Origin: Glycine soja
Lineage: Eukaryota; Streptophyta; Magnoliopsida; Fabales; Fabaceae
DNA length: 64,000 nt
NCBI RefSeq assembly: GCF_004193775.1
Contig: NC_041005.1
Coordinates: 1,614,501 to 1,678,500, forward strand
Direction: 5' to 3'
Of this stretch, positions 24,790 to 37,200 are shown piece by piece. The stretch's first letter is position 1. Every line of letters begins with the position of its first letter. The position numbers were made by a program, and so were the translations under genes. The notes under the pieces are model-generated. The model was given only the letters and a program-made list of their open reading frames with translations. It did no database searches and was not told the origin of the DNA.

Positions 24790-27700
24790 ATGGCGAAAGG
24801 AAAGCATTCGCATACCCGCGCACAAGGGAAGAAGTGGTCAACGTTCTCGCTGGTTCTGTGGGCGCTTTTCTTCCTCACACTCATCCTCGTCGTGCTCCTT
24901 GCTCTCGGCATTGTTTATCTTCCAACCACCGACGACGATTTTCCAACCACGGAGCTCAGCGCCTTCAGGCGCAAGACCTCTCAAAGGTTGCTATTATATA
25001 AATTCATTCTGCTCTGTTTGGTTTCGATTTAGTTTAAAATGTATTTAATCTTTTCCTAATTGTTGTTTCACGAAGTGGCGAGAGTTTGGTGGAAAACTCG
25101 GAGCAGTGGACCGAGATTCTCTCCTGGGAGCCAAGAGCGTTCATCTATCACAATTTTCTGGTCAGTTTTCGTAATCTTCTTATGGATCTGCCTCTTCTTG
25201 TTTTTTTTTTTTTTAATTATTATTGGAGATAGCTAGAATTTATGCGTCTGAGTATTGTAAGCTTTTGTTTGATGCAAAACGGTGTTTATAGGTCGTGAAA
25301 TTTTTGTCGAACCGTTGAGATTAGGAATATTTTGTTCCTTCGGTGTTTTCTGGATGATAAAATTGTTCAAGTGTAGAATAGAGTGGTAAATCTATAATAC
25401 TGCGTTGTATCAAGGAAAATTGTGGAGTTCAAATTGAAATTTCTGTAAGCATAGGTTTGGCTCAGGGACTGAATTATATATTTTGTTCCTCGAGTGTTTT
25501 TCTGGATGATTAAATTGTTCAAATTCGGAACAGAGTGGTAAATCTATAATGCTGTGTGCCTGCATCCATATCAGGGAAAATTGTGGAGTTCAAATTGAAA
25601 TTCTGTAAGCATAGATTAGGCTCAGGGACTGAATTTTGTTATGAACGAGGTTCTTTTGTATCTTTCGTGGTGAAAGAAAATTCTGGTATTCGTGTCTGGG
25701 ATGTTCAGATTTTTGGTCAACTTGAACTTGCTGAAAGACAGAGTTTGAGCGAGAGATCTTATTTTACTGCTGTAAATTCTTTCAGTAGCAAACTGTTGAA
25801 ATTTATATTGTATGCTAATTTTAATTATGCTTGTGATTTGCAACAGTCTAAAGAAGAATGTGAGTACTTGATTGAACTTGCCAAACCTCATATGGTAAAA
25901 TCAAGTGTTGTTGATAGCAAGACTGGGAAGAGTACAGAAAGCAGGTTTGACTTTTTGTGTGTGTTTTTGTAATGGATCCAATAATTGTGGATTTTTTTTT
26001 TCTTTTCCATACACTGTTTTCAGAGACTAGTGGCAATGCATTATTCTGGATATCCTCTGTCTGTAGGGTTCGAACCAGTTCAGGAATGTTCTTGAAGAGA
26101 GGAAGGGACAAAATCATCCAGAATATAGAGAAAAGAATTGCTGACTTTACCTTCATACCTGTAGGTATGAGTTTTATTTATCAATTATAATTTATTAGCT
26201 TGATATGTTCAATAGCCCCACAAAAAGTATATGATTTGCTTGCATTTCACATCAAGCAGAAGTATATTTTTTTATAAAAGCTCTACAATTTGCATATTAC
26301 ATCATACCTAAAAATCAAACTTACCTTAAGATGAGTTTACATGTTATCTAGCATTTTAGCTTGTTGGCCAGTGGATCTAATGGCTACTTTTCCCTGTTCA
26401 GAATGGGGTTAAGATTGGGGTGAAGGATTCTGATATGTATTCATGAAGCTGGGAAGTTATAGAGTTATTTAGAAAGTAGTTATAGAATTAATTGGGTGTT
26501 TGTTATAGTGGAAGAGCAAGGGCTTTGCTTAAATAGTAAGAGTGATAGAAGGAAATGTATTCAAATATGCTAGCATTTGGGAACTGAGATTTGTTGTAGA
26601 AAGGGGAAAACCTTGGTTGAAGAAGAGTTCTCTCCTTTTGTTTGTTGTCATTCAATATTCAATAATAAAGCATTGTTTCTCTTTCTTTCTTTTGTCTTTG
26701 CATCTCTCTCTCTAAATTCTCATATTCTACGTCTAGGTCTGTAACAATTTTAACTGCTTTAAGCTCCCTAAATTATTATCCCAATAAAAATAAAATTTCA
26801 AAGAATGAAACTAGGTTTTTCTCTTTTGAAGAATTTATTTAATGTCTTGGATGTTTGTTGTGGAAAAGCAGGATAATGTTGTACCAAAAGGAAATTGATC
26901 TGTGTATAGGGGATAGAGAGAACCAGAGTATTTTAAAATGTCATAATTAAGTTGATGATTTAAATTAATGGAATTACTATGAGAAACTAATTCCTGGCTG
27001 GTATCAGTACATTTATTTTTTGTTATAATTAGAGATTAATTACAAGGGAGGTCCATGGAGGGAAGCAAAACACAGGAGGTCTTTTTGGGGTTTTGACACA
27101 CGACTCCCCCAAACCCCATGCCTAATGTTGCTGGACGTGTATCGATACATTATGCATCAATCCCCAAGTAGCTCTAAAATCTATGTATTTGTCAAAATAT
27201 TTACTGACGGTTAACTTAAACATATTCAGAGAATGGAGAAGGACTTCAAATCCTTCACTATGAAGCAGGACAAAAATATGAGCCTCACTATGATTACTTC
27301 CTTGATGAGTTCAACACTAAGAATGGAGGCCAACGTATTGCTACAGTTCTTATGTACCTGTAAGCTGTCATTCTCTTTCCAAATTATGGTCTTGCATTGT
27401 GTTTTTTGTTGGATTTTGGATGGAAACTTGATGGTTCCCTTTCATTTTTTCCTGCTTATGCAGTTCAGATGTTGAAGAAGGCGGTGAGACTGTATTTCCT
27501 GCTGCCAATGCAAATTTTAGTTCTGTGCCTTGGTGGAATGATTTATCCCAATGTGCAAGAAAGGGTCTCTCAGTGAAACCAAAAATGGGTGATGCTCTGC
27601 TATTTTGGAGCATGAGGCCTGATGCCACTCTAGATCCATCTAGTTTACATGGTTAGAAACTGTTGAAAATTGTCACCAGATTAGCTGTGTAGATACAGAT

Positions 27701-28110
27701 TTTGTTCCTATAGCATGTGAAGTGCACATTTATGCATTTTTTTACCACATTTAATTATGAGCCGTCTTTCTACATTTAGGTTCAGATTGATCCATGTATT
27801 TACTGCTGCTTTTTAATCTTCTGCATGCTTGCTCTATTTAACCGCTCTGGGGAAATTATAATAAATATGAAATATGGACCTTATGTTGAGAATACTATTG
27901 CCATGTCATTCCATACTTTTTTCTTACCAATGGAAATTAAAAGCCACCTGGCACTTTGTTTTATACTCACAGTTTCTTTTGGTTCCAGGAAGAACATGAT
28001 TGGTAAAGTTACTTAAAAATTTATCTTTGCTTCCAGGCGGTTGCCCAGTAATTAAAGGAAATAAATGGTCTTCAACAAAGTGGCTGCATCTTCATGAGTA
28101 CAAGGTTTGA
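24790..28110 (+). CDS. Prolyl 4-hydroxylase, 2-oxoglutarate/Fe(II)-dependent
   Basis: A 289-aa type II membrane enzyme of the ER/Golgi. It hydroxylates proline in extensins and arabinogalactan proteins using 2-oxoglutarate, O2 and Fe(II). Coding exons: 24790-24986, 25076-25160, 25847-25944, 26067-26164, 27230-27359, 27464-27651 and 28037-28110; all borders are GT-AG and the total is 870 nt. A basic N-terminus is followed by a membrane anchor at about 20-44. The catalytic domain has iron ligands His179 and Asp181 (EPHYDY) and His265 (SLHGGCPV), with Lys275 ten residues later for 2-oxoglutarate binding. The exon 4 donor is placed at 26165, not 26161, because only this keeps the frame into ENGEGLQ. 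It most resembles Arabidopsis At1g20270. Intron 2 carries a tandem duplication and the 3' UTR may contain introns. Confidence 0.95.
25330..25635. repeat. Tandem ~150-bp duplication in P4H intron 2
   Basis: Copy 1 (about 25330-25475) and copy 2 (about 25481-25635) align along their length. Both contain TTTTGTTCCT, then TTCTGGATGAT, AGAGTGGTAAATCTATAAT, GGAAAATTGTGGAGTTCAAA and GCTCAGGGACTGAATT. The copies differ by scattered substitutions and small indels, so the duplication is not very recent. It lies wholly inside the intron between exons 2 and 3 and makes a spurious ORF (25556-25972). Confidence 0.85.
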
Positions 28111-28800
28111 CCCATCAACTGCATAGGTATTTCTACAGACTAAGTATGAGCCTATTGTGCTTTTGAAAATAGATGTACTTCAGATGAAAAAATTCAAGGA
28201 GAATTTCATCCCTAAAATTTCCATTGTCATGCAAACTTGACTTCATAATAAGTTCTTTCCATTTTTGTTTTTTTATTATTAATAATGGCATTTCTTTTTG
28301 TATCCAAATATCAAATGAGTTTTAAACTTCTAGTTTGAAAATACTATTTCAAAGCGGCCATTTAATTTGGTCTTTGTTGCTACAATTATGTTTACTGATG
28401 TTAGATTTGCCATCCCCTGCCCCGGCTTTTTCCAAACTGTACTTCCCAATTATTTAAAATTAATATATGATATATCAGCTGTGTGCCCAAAAACATTTTT
28501 TAGCCTTGTTTTGTACACGTCTCTCATATCATATATGAAATGTCACGCACTACACACTGGAGCACCTTACTGTTATTGGTGGATCATTGAACCTCCTCGG
28601 TTAACATATTTATGTCAGATATCATTGAGCACCTGATGGTTTTATATTTTCAGGATTAACGTGGTACAGGGTGAGTATTTCATCGCATTTTGGATTGGAG
28701 AAACACAAGTTCAATGCATTCATGTTCACCTTTTATTCTACCTAGTGATCTTTCCCTTTGCTCAGGTGCGCCAGCATTTTCTTCACATGTAGAATAAACC
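28111..28800 (+). other. Probable P4H 3' UTR with two introns and a 17-nt micro-exon
   Basis: After the TGA there is a good donor (GCATAG|GTATTT, intron from 28127). An acceptor TTTTCAG ends at 28653. Seventeen bases later there is a perfect donor (GTGAGT at 28671), and an acceptor TTTGCTCAG ends at 28765. The last piece then runs through GAATAAACC near 28791, a possible polyadenylation region. This is a hand model without transcript support; a simple unspliced 3' UTR is the alternative. Confidence 0.4.
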
Positions 28801-29910
28801 ATTTGGTTTCTCTTTCTCATGGATAGATAATTTGGCGTTGCCAAGGGAAAAAAGAGTATTTACAGTTAATGATCCGAGTTTTAGTCTTGTAGAGTTTTCA
28901 AGTGAATATGTCTTTAGGTAAGAGGCTCACCGGGGACTGATGTGTTGAATACGTGGAGATAAATTTGTAGTTTAGCATAGTGAAAGGATGGTATATTGGT
29001 CATAGATAAGTTTTTGAGAATGTGATATATCCACAGAAGTAAGAAAAACACATTTGGAGAAGAAACAATTTTTAGTTTATAAAGAGGTTTTTTTTCCCTC
29101 CAGTGTTCGTGTAATTATTTTTATCATTCATTCATGTGTTGTTTCTTAGTTTAAAAATTCTGTCTTGATGTCGCTATTATAGTCAATCTCATTTGATGAT
29201 ATGACTATAATGTGTGGTATAATGATAGTTTTGCATTAACAATCATTAAAATCAAATTTCCAATTTTCTGAAGACATTGTACAAATTTATTTTGTTATTG
29301 GCAACCAATCGCCCAATACTACTAGATTTGATAAGTGACATCCACCAAAATTAATAATTTTTAACTAATTTCAGTCAATGACAGAGAGTGTTGAAAAGAG
29401 AATGTCTCTAGTATTATGTTTCTTGTGTTTCTTCATTCCTTGTTTATTTGACTTTTCATTGTCGATTCAATAATTGTATGTTCATCATGGGGATTTTGAA
29501 TATTATTTTATTGTCTCCAAGTATTGTGTGATTCTAATATAGCAAAAGGAACAACATCTTGAAGACAAACATTAGGAGAAGATTCACGAATCTCCACAAT
29601 ATCCATTTTTTTGTGATTTCTCACTCCTACTGAATTGGCCATGCTTAAGAATGTAACATTTAGACTTTTTAACGATACCCTATGAGAAAAGCACTAAGGG
29701 TTCTTTTACGTTAAGCTTTATTTTTTTTCATGTAAAATTATACAGTTTTACTTTTGTTAGGATAGCCAACCAAAAAACAACTTAGGGTTCTTTTACATCA
29801 AGCAACCTTAAATATGAAGCTGTCTTAAATTGAGTTTCCTTCTTGTCCATAGTTCATAAAAAGTTTTAAGAACTAACTTAGGAACCTTGTTAAGCAACCT
29901 TATTAGGAAC

Positions 29911-30030
29911 TACATTTCTTGGAACGTTGTAAAAGAAATATACACCAGTGATTAAGGGTACATTACTATATACATTACTTGGAACGTTGTAAAAGAAATA
30001 TACACCAGTGATAAAGGGTACATTACTATA
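29911..30030. repeat. 60-bp tandem repeat, two copies
   Basis: 29911-29970 and 29971-30030 are identical except for two bases. Each contains CTTGGAACGTTGTAAAAGAA and AAGGGTACATTACTATA. Adjacent unit ends match, so the period is exactly 60 bp. Confidence 0.9.
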
Positions 30031-30279
30031 ATTCAACATCAACTTAACCATATATAATAGAGTGCAATTCTACTTTTCAGATACATTATTTTGTTGTGAT
30101 GTACAAAGGCATACTATATTGTATACATATGTACATTCTCGTTAAATCTTCCGTAATATTAACCACCCATATAAGACCTCACAACTTTCACTTTTCTCTC
30201 TAAACTACCTTTCTGCCTCGTTATTGAAGATGTCCATTGAATAAGACTTTTCGAGCAATAAATACAAGAATAAAATGAA

Positions 30280-30960
30280 AAATAACTTTTACAGACTTCT
30301 ACCTTGTTGACCTTCATTAAGCATTTGCCCATGTGCTTCCTTACCTAACTTGCTCTTATTGAATTCCTCATGAGATAAATAGAGTTGTCTTTCACTTTTT
30401 TAATCTTCCTTCTTGCATTAACATTGACTTAATTTCCTTTAAGTTCCAATCTTTTTTAAGGGTGTTATAATTCACCTAAAACTGATCAAATTCAGCAAGA
30501 AAAGAATTTAAGATGAATAGTACAAGAAAAGACTCACTTCCATATTCATTAACTTCAACTTTGTTGTCAAATTTGATATTTCAACTACATGATCTTGAAT
30601 GGGCTAAGCAAGTCAAGTTTCTTGTTCGTCGGCTCACTTGTTAGATTCCCCATAATCAACTTAGCAATAATGTCAAATTATGAGTACTCCTTAAACATTC
30701 CCATGAGTTGCTTAACATAATCTGTTGTGGGCATGAATGACCAACATTTTCAACTAATGTTGGTTTCATAAAGTTAAACGACAGTCTATTAGATCGTTCC
30801 CAAACCTCAAAGAGAGGCTTGTCAGCTTTTGTACTGGTCTCTGTAATGATTAGGGACTTTTTATGCATCACAAATGTCAAGTCTAGTCCATTGCAATCAA
30901 TTGAAACCTAATGATTTCAAATCAATCAACATAGTTCAACCATTCAACTTGATAACTGAC
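30280..30960 (-). mobile_element. Ty1/copia-type gag relic, frameshifted
   Basis: Reading the minus strand in shifting frames gives hallmarks of plant copia gag (UBN2/DUF4219 type): a MDLDLTF-like piece, the motif VWERSNRLS near 30795-30825, AKLIMGNLTS near 30650, FILNSFLAEFDQF near 30490-30530, and NYNTLKKDWNLKEIKSM near 30425-30470. Frameshifts and stops separate these pieces, so the gene is dead. I do not see protease, integrase, reverse transcriptase or recognisable LTRs, so only a fragment remains. A TGGTATCAG sequence on the same strand at 31745-31753 resembles part of an initiator-tRNA-Met primer-binding site, but the distance and lack of an LTR make that uncertain. Confidence 0.75.
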
Positions 30961-33900
30961 AATGGCTGAAAATGTTAAGCCATCCAAGCCCAAAACAAGT
31001 GATGTTAGGCAATTCATGAAAGTAGTTAAGATTACTCACAATCTAACATTAGAAGCCAACTAAGGAGAATCTAGCGCCGACAAACAAGAAATTTGATTGG
31101 TCTCAGTTCATTCGTGGTCACGTAACTGAAATGTCAAACCAAACAACAAAATTAAAAGTCAACGGGGATAGAAGTGAGCAAGTCTTTCCTACCACGGTTC
31201 ATCTTAAACTCACTTCTAGCTGAATTTGGCCAATTCCAAAGCTGAATTATAAACACCCTTGATGGAGAAAAAGGAATTTTCATTAAGTTTAGAGACATTG
31301 GCTTCATTCAATAAAAACCACCTCTGCAAATAAAACTTTTTTGCTGGAAAAAATAGAGAAAAAATAATTCACATTAGGTCTTTTTGTTAAAGGTAAAAAT
31401 CACATTACAGTAATAAGTATCTAAATCACCATTGGTACAAAAAAAAAAAATCAAATAAGGAAGAACTAACTAAAAGATTCAAGGTCACACAAAAGGAAAA
31501 CACAATGATTCAAGAATCTATCCAGGTAAAATTTTCAAATCATCCTTATTGAAATTACACCGAACATCCCAGTACCTTAGTGTAGTTTTCATTAATATTA
31601 AACCCAAAAGCATCTACACATTATAGTTTAATTTCTATCATATATCTTCTTTTAACCTGGTCTTGTTAACAAGAATGTTTAATTGTATACGATGTACAGT
31701 ATTTCAATAACATGTCCAACTTCAGGCATACTAACCAGGCCATGCTGATACCAATGTCCTAAAACAATAAGATGCCCATGCAAGGGATCAAGCGTTAACA
31801 ATTAACATCACAAATCTCTTTGCACGTACATTACAGATTAGTAATTGAGTGAGTAATGGATAAACAAATTCCCTATTTAAGTAATTTAAGTGGGCACTCT
31901 AAAACTAAACTCTTGACTTGATAACAAGTTTTCTCTTCTAAGATAAATTTATTTTCACCTCAATAGTGTTTATTATATTGATGAGATTACTTATAATAAG
32001 TATAAATGTATAATTAATTATGAAAAAAAGGATACATATTGTTAGTAACGAAGAATAAATTAATTAGAATACATATTTTTTTTTATAGAATAAGAGTATA
32101 TATTTTAGCATTGTTATAATATACTAGAAATCATGATCGATAAAAATTATTATATTCTTTTTTATTCCGGTACCCCAAAACATACCTTATTCTTGTCTGA
32201 TATTGAACAAAAGTTTTGCCTTTAAAAAAACAAATAAAAAAACATTTTTTGAGACAAAAAAATTATGTAGACCTTAATTTTATATATATATATATATATA
32301 TAATATTTTCTGGTTCAGTATCATTCAATAAATGGCAACTAATTTCCTCATAAATGATCAAGCAGCAGGCAAGTTCTAATGGTATTGTTTTCAATTTACA
32401 CGAATCTTAAGCCGAACATAATTTTAAAAAATAACCGTTAAAAATAGAAAAAAATATTTCAAAGAATAAAGACTCAAAAATAGAACTGTCATACAAACTA
32501 ATTAGGAAAAGTTCTTTTTTTTTAGAAGCCTAAATAGAGGAATCATACAGTATTGAAAAACTACAGTTCCTTTCGGCTAAACGAACATACGGTCATTTAG
32601 AAGGCAAGTTTTGAATTTCATGAAAAATTAATTGCTAATGCTAAACTTTTCTTTTTCTTTTTTAAATCCATTTATTCACTATTCTTTTAAGTATCCCAAT
32701 GACACGTTTTTTAGGCTTCAATTTATTTATACTACTATAAAAGAGATTATTCATTAAGTCATAATTTTACTTAATCTAAAATATCATTATGATTATTTTT
32801 TTTATTCATTAGAATGAACTAAGAAGTTTACACCAACTATGTCCTACTCAACCAATCAAGTTAAACTCATATAATAAAATATTATTTTATCAAACAAATA
32901 TATTTTTAAAATAAAAGAAAATTAATATTACAGTTGTAACAATATTTCAATATTGTTTATCCTTTCACTGTATAACAATATTTCATTATAAACTTTGTAA
33001 TTATAATATATTTTTTTTATTTTTTTACTTATAATTTATAATCTTAACTAAAAATTAAAATAAAGATTAAGAAAGTAAATAGGAATGTATACAATTTATT
33101 TGAAAAGAAATAGTCTAAAGCAAAGCCAATAAGAAGTCAGAATGTTGGACAATTCTGTTTTCCACAAATCACTATATGGTGTCAATTTTCATAAGGGGAA
33201 AAATAATCTGCCTAAAATATCATGTCTTATGTTTGGCATTGTTTTAAAATTAGCATCATTACTCGTGTATACGTAGGGATATTATCTAAAATTTGATCAT
33301 AAATTTTTCATTTTGTTTATACTTTACACAAAAATAAATTTTTAAAACGATTTGTCATATAATAATTGCATAATATATATTATTAAAAATAAAATATTAA
33401 CATAAAAATTATAATTATAATTTTTTATAAAATAAATAAATGTTTAGTTCAAAAAAATTGTCTTTTAGAACCTTACATTACGTTTTATTTTATTTTCAGC
33501 CTTTATATTGATTTAATATAAATAGTGTGTCTTTCTGTTGCTCACTAAAGCTTTTCAGCACCAAAAATGATCCTTTTTCATATTTTTGTGGTCTACAAAA
33601 AACAATAAACGGAGATGATTGATGTCATAATTTCATCATTCAAAAATTTATTTTTTAATATGCAAATTTTAAATCATGCTAACAATATCAAATTGAATAG
33701 AACTATCGCTATACTTTGTTATCACTGCTAAAAACAATTATTTTCAAATATTTATTTTAATTTTTCGATTTTATTGAATCTTAACACAACATATTAACAT
33801 TATATTTAAGATAATAAATAAAAATTCAAATAATGTTAAAAAAATCAAATCAAACTAAAAAAAGTTTTCTTTATATACTTTTATTTTATCATCTACTCTA

Positions 33901-34209
33901 AAAATATTTTTTCCCATTTTTTAAATTTATTATATAGATCTGATCTTATAAAAATTGTAATTAACATAAAAAATCATTTTTATTATCTTTTAGTTTCTCT
34001 TATTTTATTACTTTTGAACAATTTTAAAAATGAAAGATAAAATAAAAATGCAAATTAAAAAAAAAGAGCGAAGAATGATGAAAGAACTTCTACTTTGTAA
34101 ATGTATAGACTTTTATTTAACAAGTCTATAGATATGAAAAAAGGTATTGCGAAGTAGTTTGATAAAAAAAATCAAAACCTGCTTACTGAATATGAAAATA
34201 GTGCCCCCG

Positions 34210-37200
34210 TCATGAATTTGAACGCTTTGTGAAAGAAACCGTCTCACTACCAATTCTACGAAGCTGGCTCAAAATCTCAGCGAAGTCTGCAGGGGGTTCG
34301 CATGAAAAATGCACCTGCTCCCCTGTATGGGGATGCTGAAACCTACAAAACAATAGGCAACACCGCACCTTATCAAGTTTGTTATGCAAAAAGATGAGAA
34401 ACAAGGTTTAAAAAGTTCTCACCCGAGAGTCCAAGCATGAAGGCAAGGCCTATCTAGCCTAGAAACCATTTTTACGATTTTGCTATGCAAACTGATGGGA
34501 GTTCGGGGCCTTAGCAGTGACAAGACCATGCTTTTTGTCCCTCCATACAACTCATCACCCAGTAGGGGAACTCCCAAATACTTAGCATGTGCGCGAATCT
34601 ACAAAAAAAAATATGGATTGTTTTTAAAGGGAAATTATAAGCAAATTCTAGGGGATTTTTCTTCAAAATATTGGTATCTAATATCTATTATTCATTTAAA
34701 ATGGTGTAACGTTTAAGTTCTTGTACAAGGGAGAAAGAAAAGAAAATTAAGCTCTACTAAAAATTACACAAACAATATCTGCAAACAAACGTGAAAGACC
34801 CAGTGGTGACACCTCCCAGATCTCCCAAGTTGCCAGTTCACAAGGAATTCTGCATACCCTTCGCTAAGACCATGTGAAACTATGCAAATGGGATATATGG
34901 CCATCCAAAAAGAAACATACTAATAAGTCCAAATTACAAACCCTAATTCCAAATTTCCAATTACAGTAGTATAAACTAGTATAAGATCATAAATATAATT
35001 TCATGCTGTATTGAGAACGCACGCATAACCAGTTCTCTGTCTTCTCCAATTTACCTCAGCCTTTTCCAGCAATATATTATCCCATATACTCACAAAACAG
35101 ACTCTCCTTTTTGTTTTCTCCAGTTTAAAAGACAAATTCCCATGCTAAAGATTCGTGTTTTAGATGATTGCATGTCGTGTCTCTAAATCTTCAGACAGTT
35201 TAACTACAGGTTCACTGAAAAATGTTTGGGAGAAGATAGGGTTTCGAACTAGGTAAACTAAGGTTGAATTTTATGAGATCATCAGGGAAATAAAATGTAA
35301 TTTACCCACAATTTTTTTAAAAATAAAAAATGCATTGTTTATCGTTACATTCTTCAATTGATATAATATGCAAAATAATGTGAACAATAGCTTTTCCCTT
35401 CATATTGGACTGAAGCCATCAAGGAATTTGTTTATCGTTACATTTCTCCAAAGTTATGTGTCATGAAGTACCTGATGAGTGCGTCCAGTTTCCAACTTCC
35501 ACTCAACCAATGAACAACTCCCCCCAGCAAGTATCTCAATTACTTTGTACCTGACAGATGGTAAATAATAAACTTTTAGATGAATACATGCCCCTGGAGT
35601 AGCACTTGCAATGAAACCTTAAATGTATCTCATGGATATCCTGCCATATGGAAGAAAGCAAAACTAACATAATGACGAAGCACTTAAATGGATCATACCA
35701 AGAGAGGTATTCAACTATTTCCTTTAGTTTTGATCATTTGATTACAAGGGAAAAGCCCAAGGATGAAATATCTTCTAGATGACAATTGTTAGTCACCTGA
35801 GTTAAACTAATTCCACAAGAAATCTAATTGACAAGATCGCTTGGATTGAATAATAAAAAACTTGAAGTTCATGTTATGCGTACATACACATGTTTAAAAT
35901 TATATAGTTTTTTATATAAATATTTTAATTGATATCTACCAAATTTCACAATAGTCAAATATGACCGGATGAAACTAAAATAATCCGTATTACTTAGTAA
36001 ATATAAAATAAGTGTAAAAGGGCCATTAATCACCTACTAGCAGCATAACGGGCCTTTTTAGAATTAACTGGTCCAGTTACAGCAGTCATACGAATCCGGT
36101 TATTAGTATCACGGCCAACTGGAACCTCAACACGCCCAGCAACTGGAGTGGGTACCCCAGCAGTAAGACTGACATAAAGCCTCTTAATGGTTCGTTGCTT
36201 GAATTGCTCTGACAATTTCATGTGTGAATGTTCATCCTGATATGAAAGCATACAAATAGCAAGTACAAAACCAAATGTCAATCTTTCAAAATATGAACAA
36301 GAATTTCCATTCTTTATTAACGTTGGGTGCTAATGACTAGGTTTTAAGAAAATGCAAGAAACACCTTTGCAACAACAAGTAACCCACTCGTGCCTTTGTC
36401 CAATCTGTGTACAATCCCTGGGCGAATTGAATTTGATGCCACAGACAGTCTAGAATTTAACCCCTCACAAGAACTTGCCAGGGAGATATAACTATTGAAC
36501 TCATCATCAGAATCTTCTGTATCTGAAAGAGCTTCGTCTTTAGAAAATTCAACATTTGGAAGGTTGCAATGGTGAAGAATGCCATTGACAAGCGTTCCAG
36601 ATGTATTGCCAGGTGCCGGATGCACAACCTAGGCAGTAGACCAAATAATGAAATTGACAATCTAATAGAAAATGGAGTTAAAAAAGATAGATAACTTCAT
36701 AAATCTTACAAATCAGGTTCGGTATTACCATGTGTGCAGGTTTATTTATGACTAGAACATGCTCATCTTCATAAACGATATCCAAAGGTATATTTTGTGG
36801 CACGGCCCTCAAATTCTGCAATTCTGCGATTGTGCACTTGATCTCATCCCCAGATTTGACATTGAAAGAAACCTGCTCAAGCATCATCAATTAAAAGATG
36901 TCACTTATCCGTGCAGCTAAAACACAAATTAAGAGAGGAAGACCAAACACTGTTAAAAGCTACCAAGAGATAACAAAGGACCCAATTTATTTCAAATGGG
37001 GGGAAAAAATTATGATTACTTAATCAAGAATTGCCATCCTCACAATTCACCAAAGCATATTTCTCTGGTTGATACTTCAATTTTTGAAATAACCAAAAAA
37101 ATACCTGAGTAAAAAAATACAGTCAAGGGCATATGTTTGATAGTTATTTTGGAATCAATACATCATTTTTCCCTTTTGAATATGTAATGTGGAATACGTC

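Larger units (their letters stand above)
28801..34209. other. Intergenic region with decayed repeats
   Basis: No intact gene. It contains a 60-bp tandem repeat (29911-30030), a copia gag relic on the minus strand (30280-30960) and a TA run at about 32281-32302. Two related GGGTTCTTTTAC segments occur near 29698 and 29786. From 31.8 kb to 34.1 kb the sequence is low-complexity and AT-rich. Confidence 0.55.

Noticed and set aside
25556..25972. 138-codon ORF in P4H
   Set aside because: Runs through intron 2 and exon 3; only residues from the SKEECEYL segment on are real coding sequence, in the P4H exon.
26161..26164. P4H exon 4 donor at 26161 (GTAGGT)
   Set aside because: It breaks the frame into exon 5; the donor four bases later keeps the conserved ENGEG sequence.
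31745..31753. Complete copia primer-binding site and LTR
   Set aside because: Only nine bases (TGGTATCAG) match and no LTR end is seen beside them, so it is not listed as a feature of its own.
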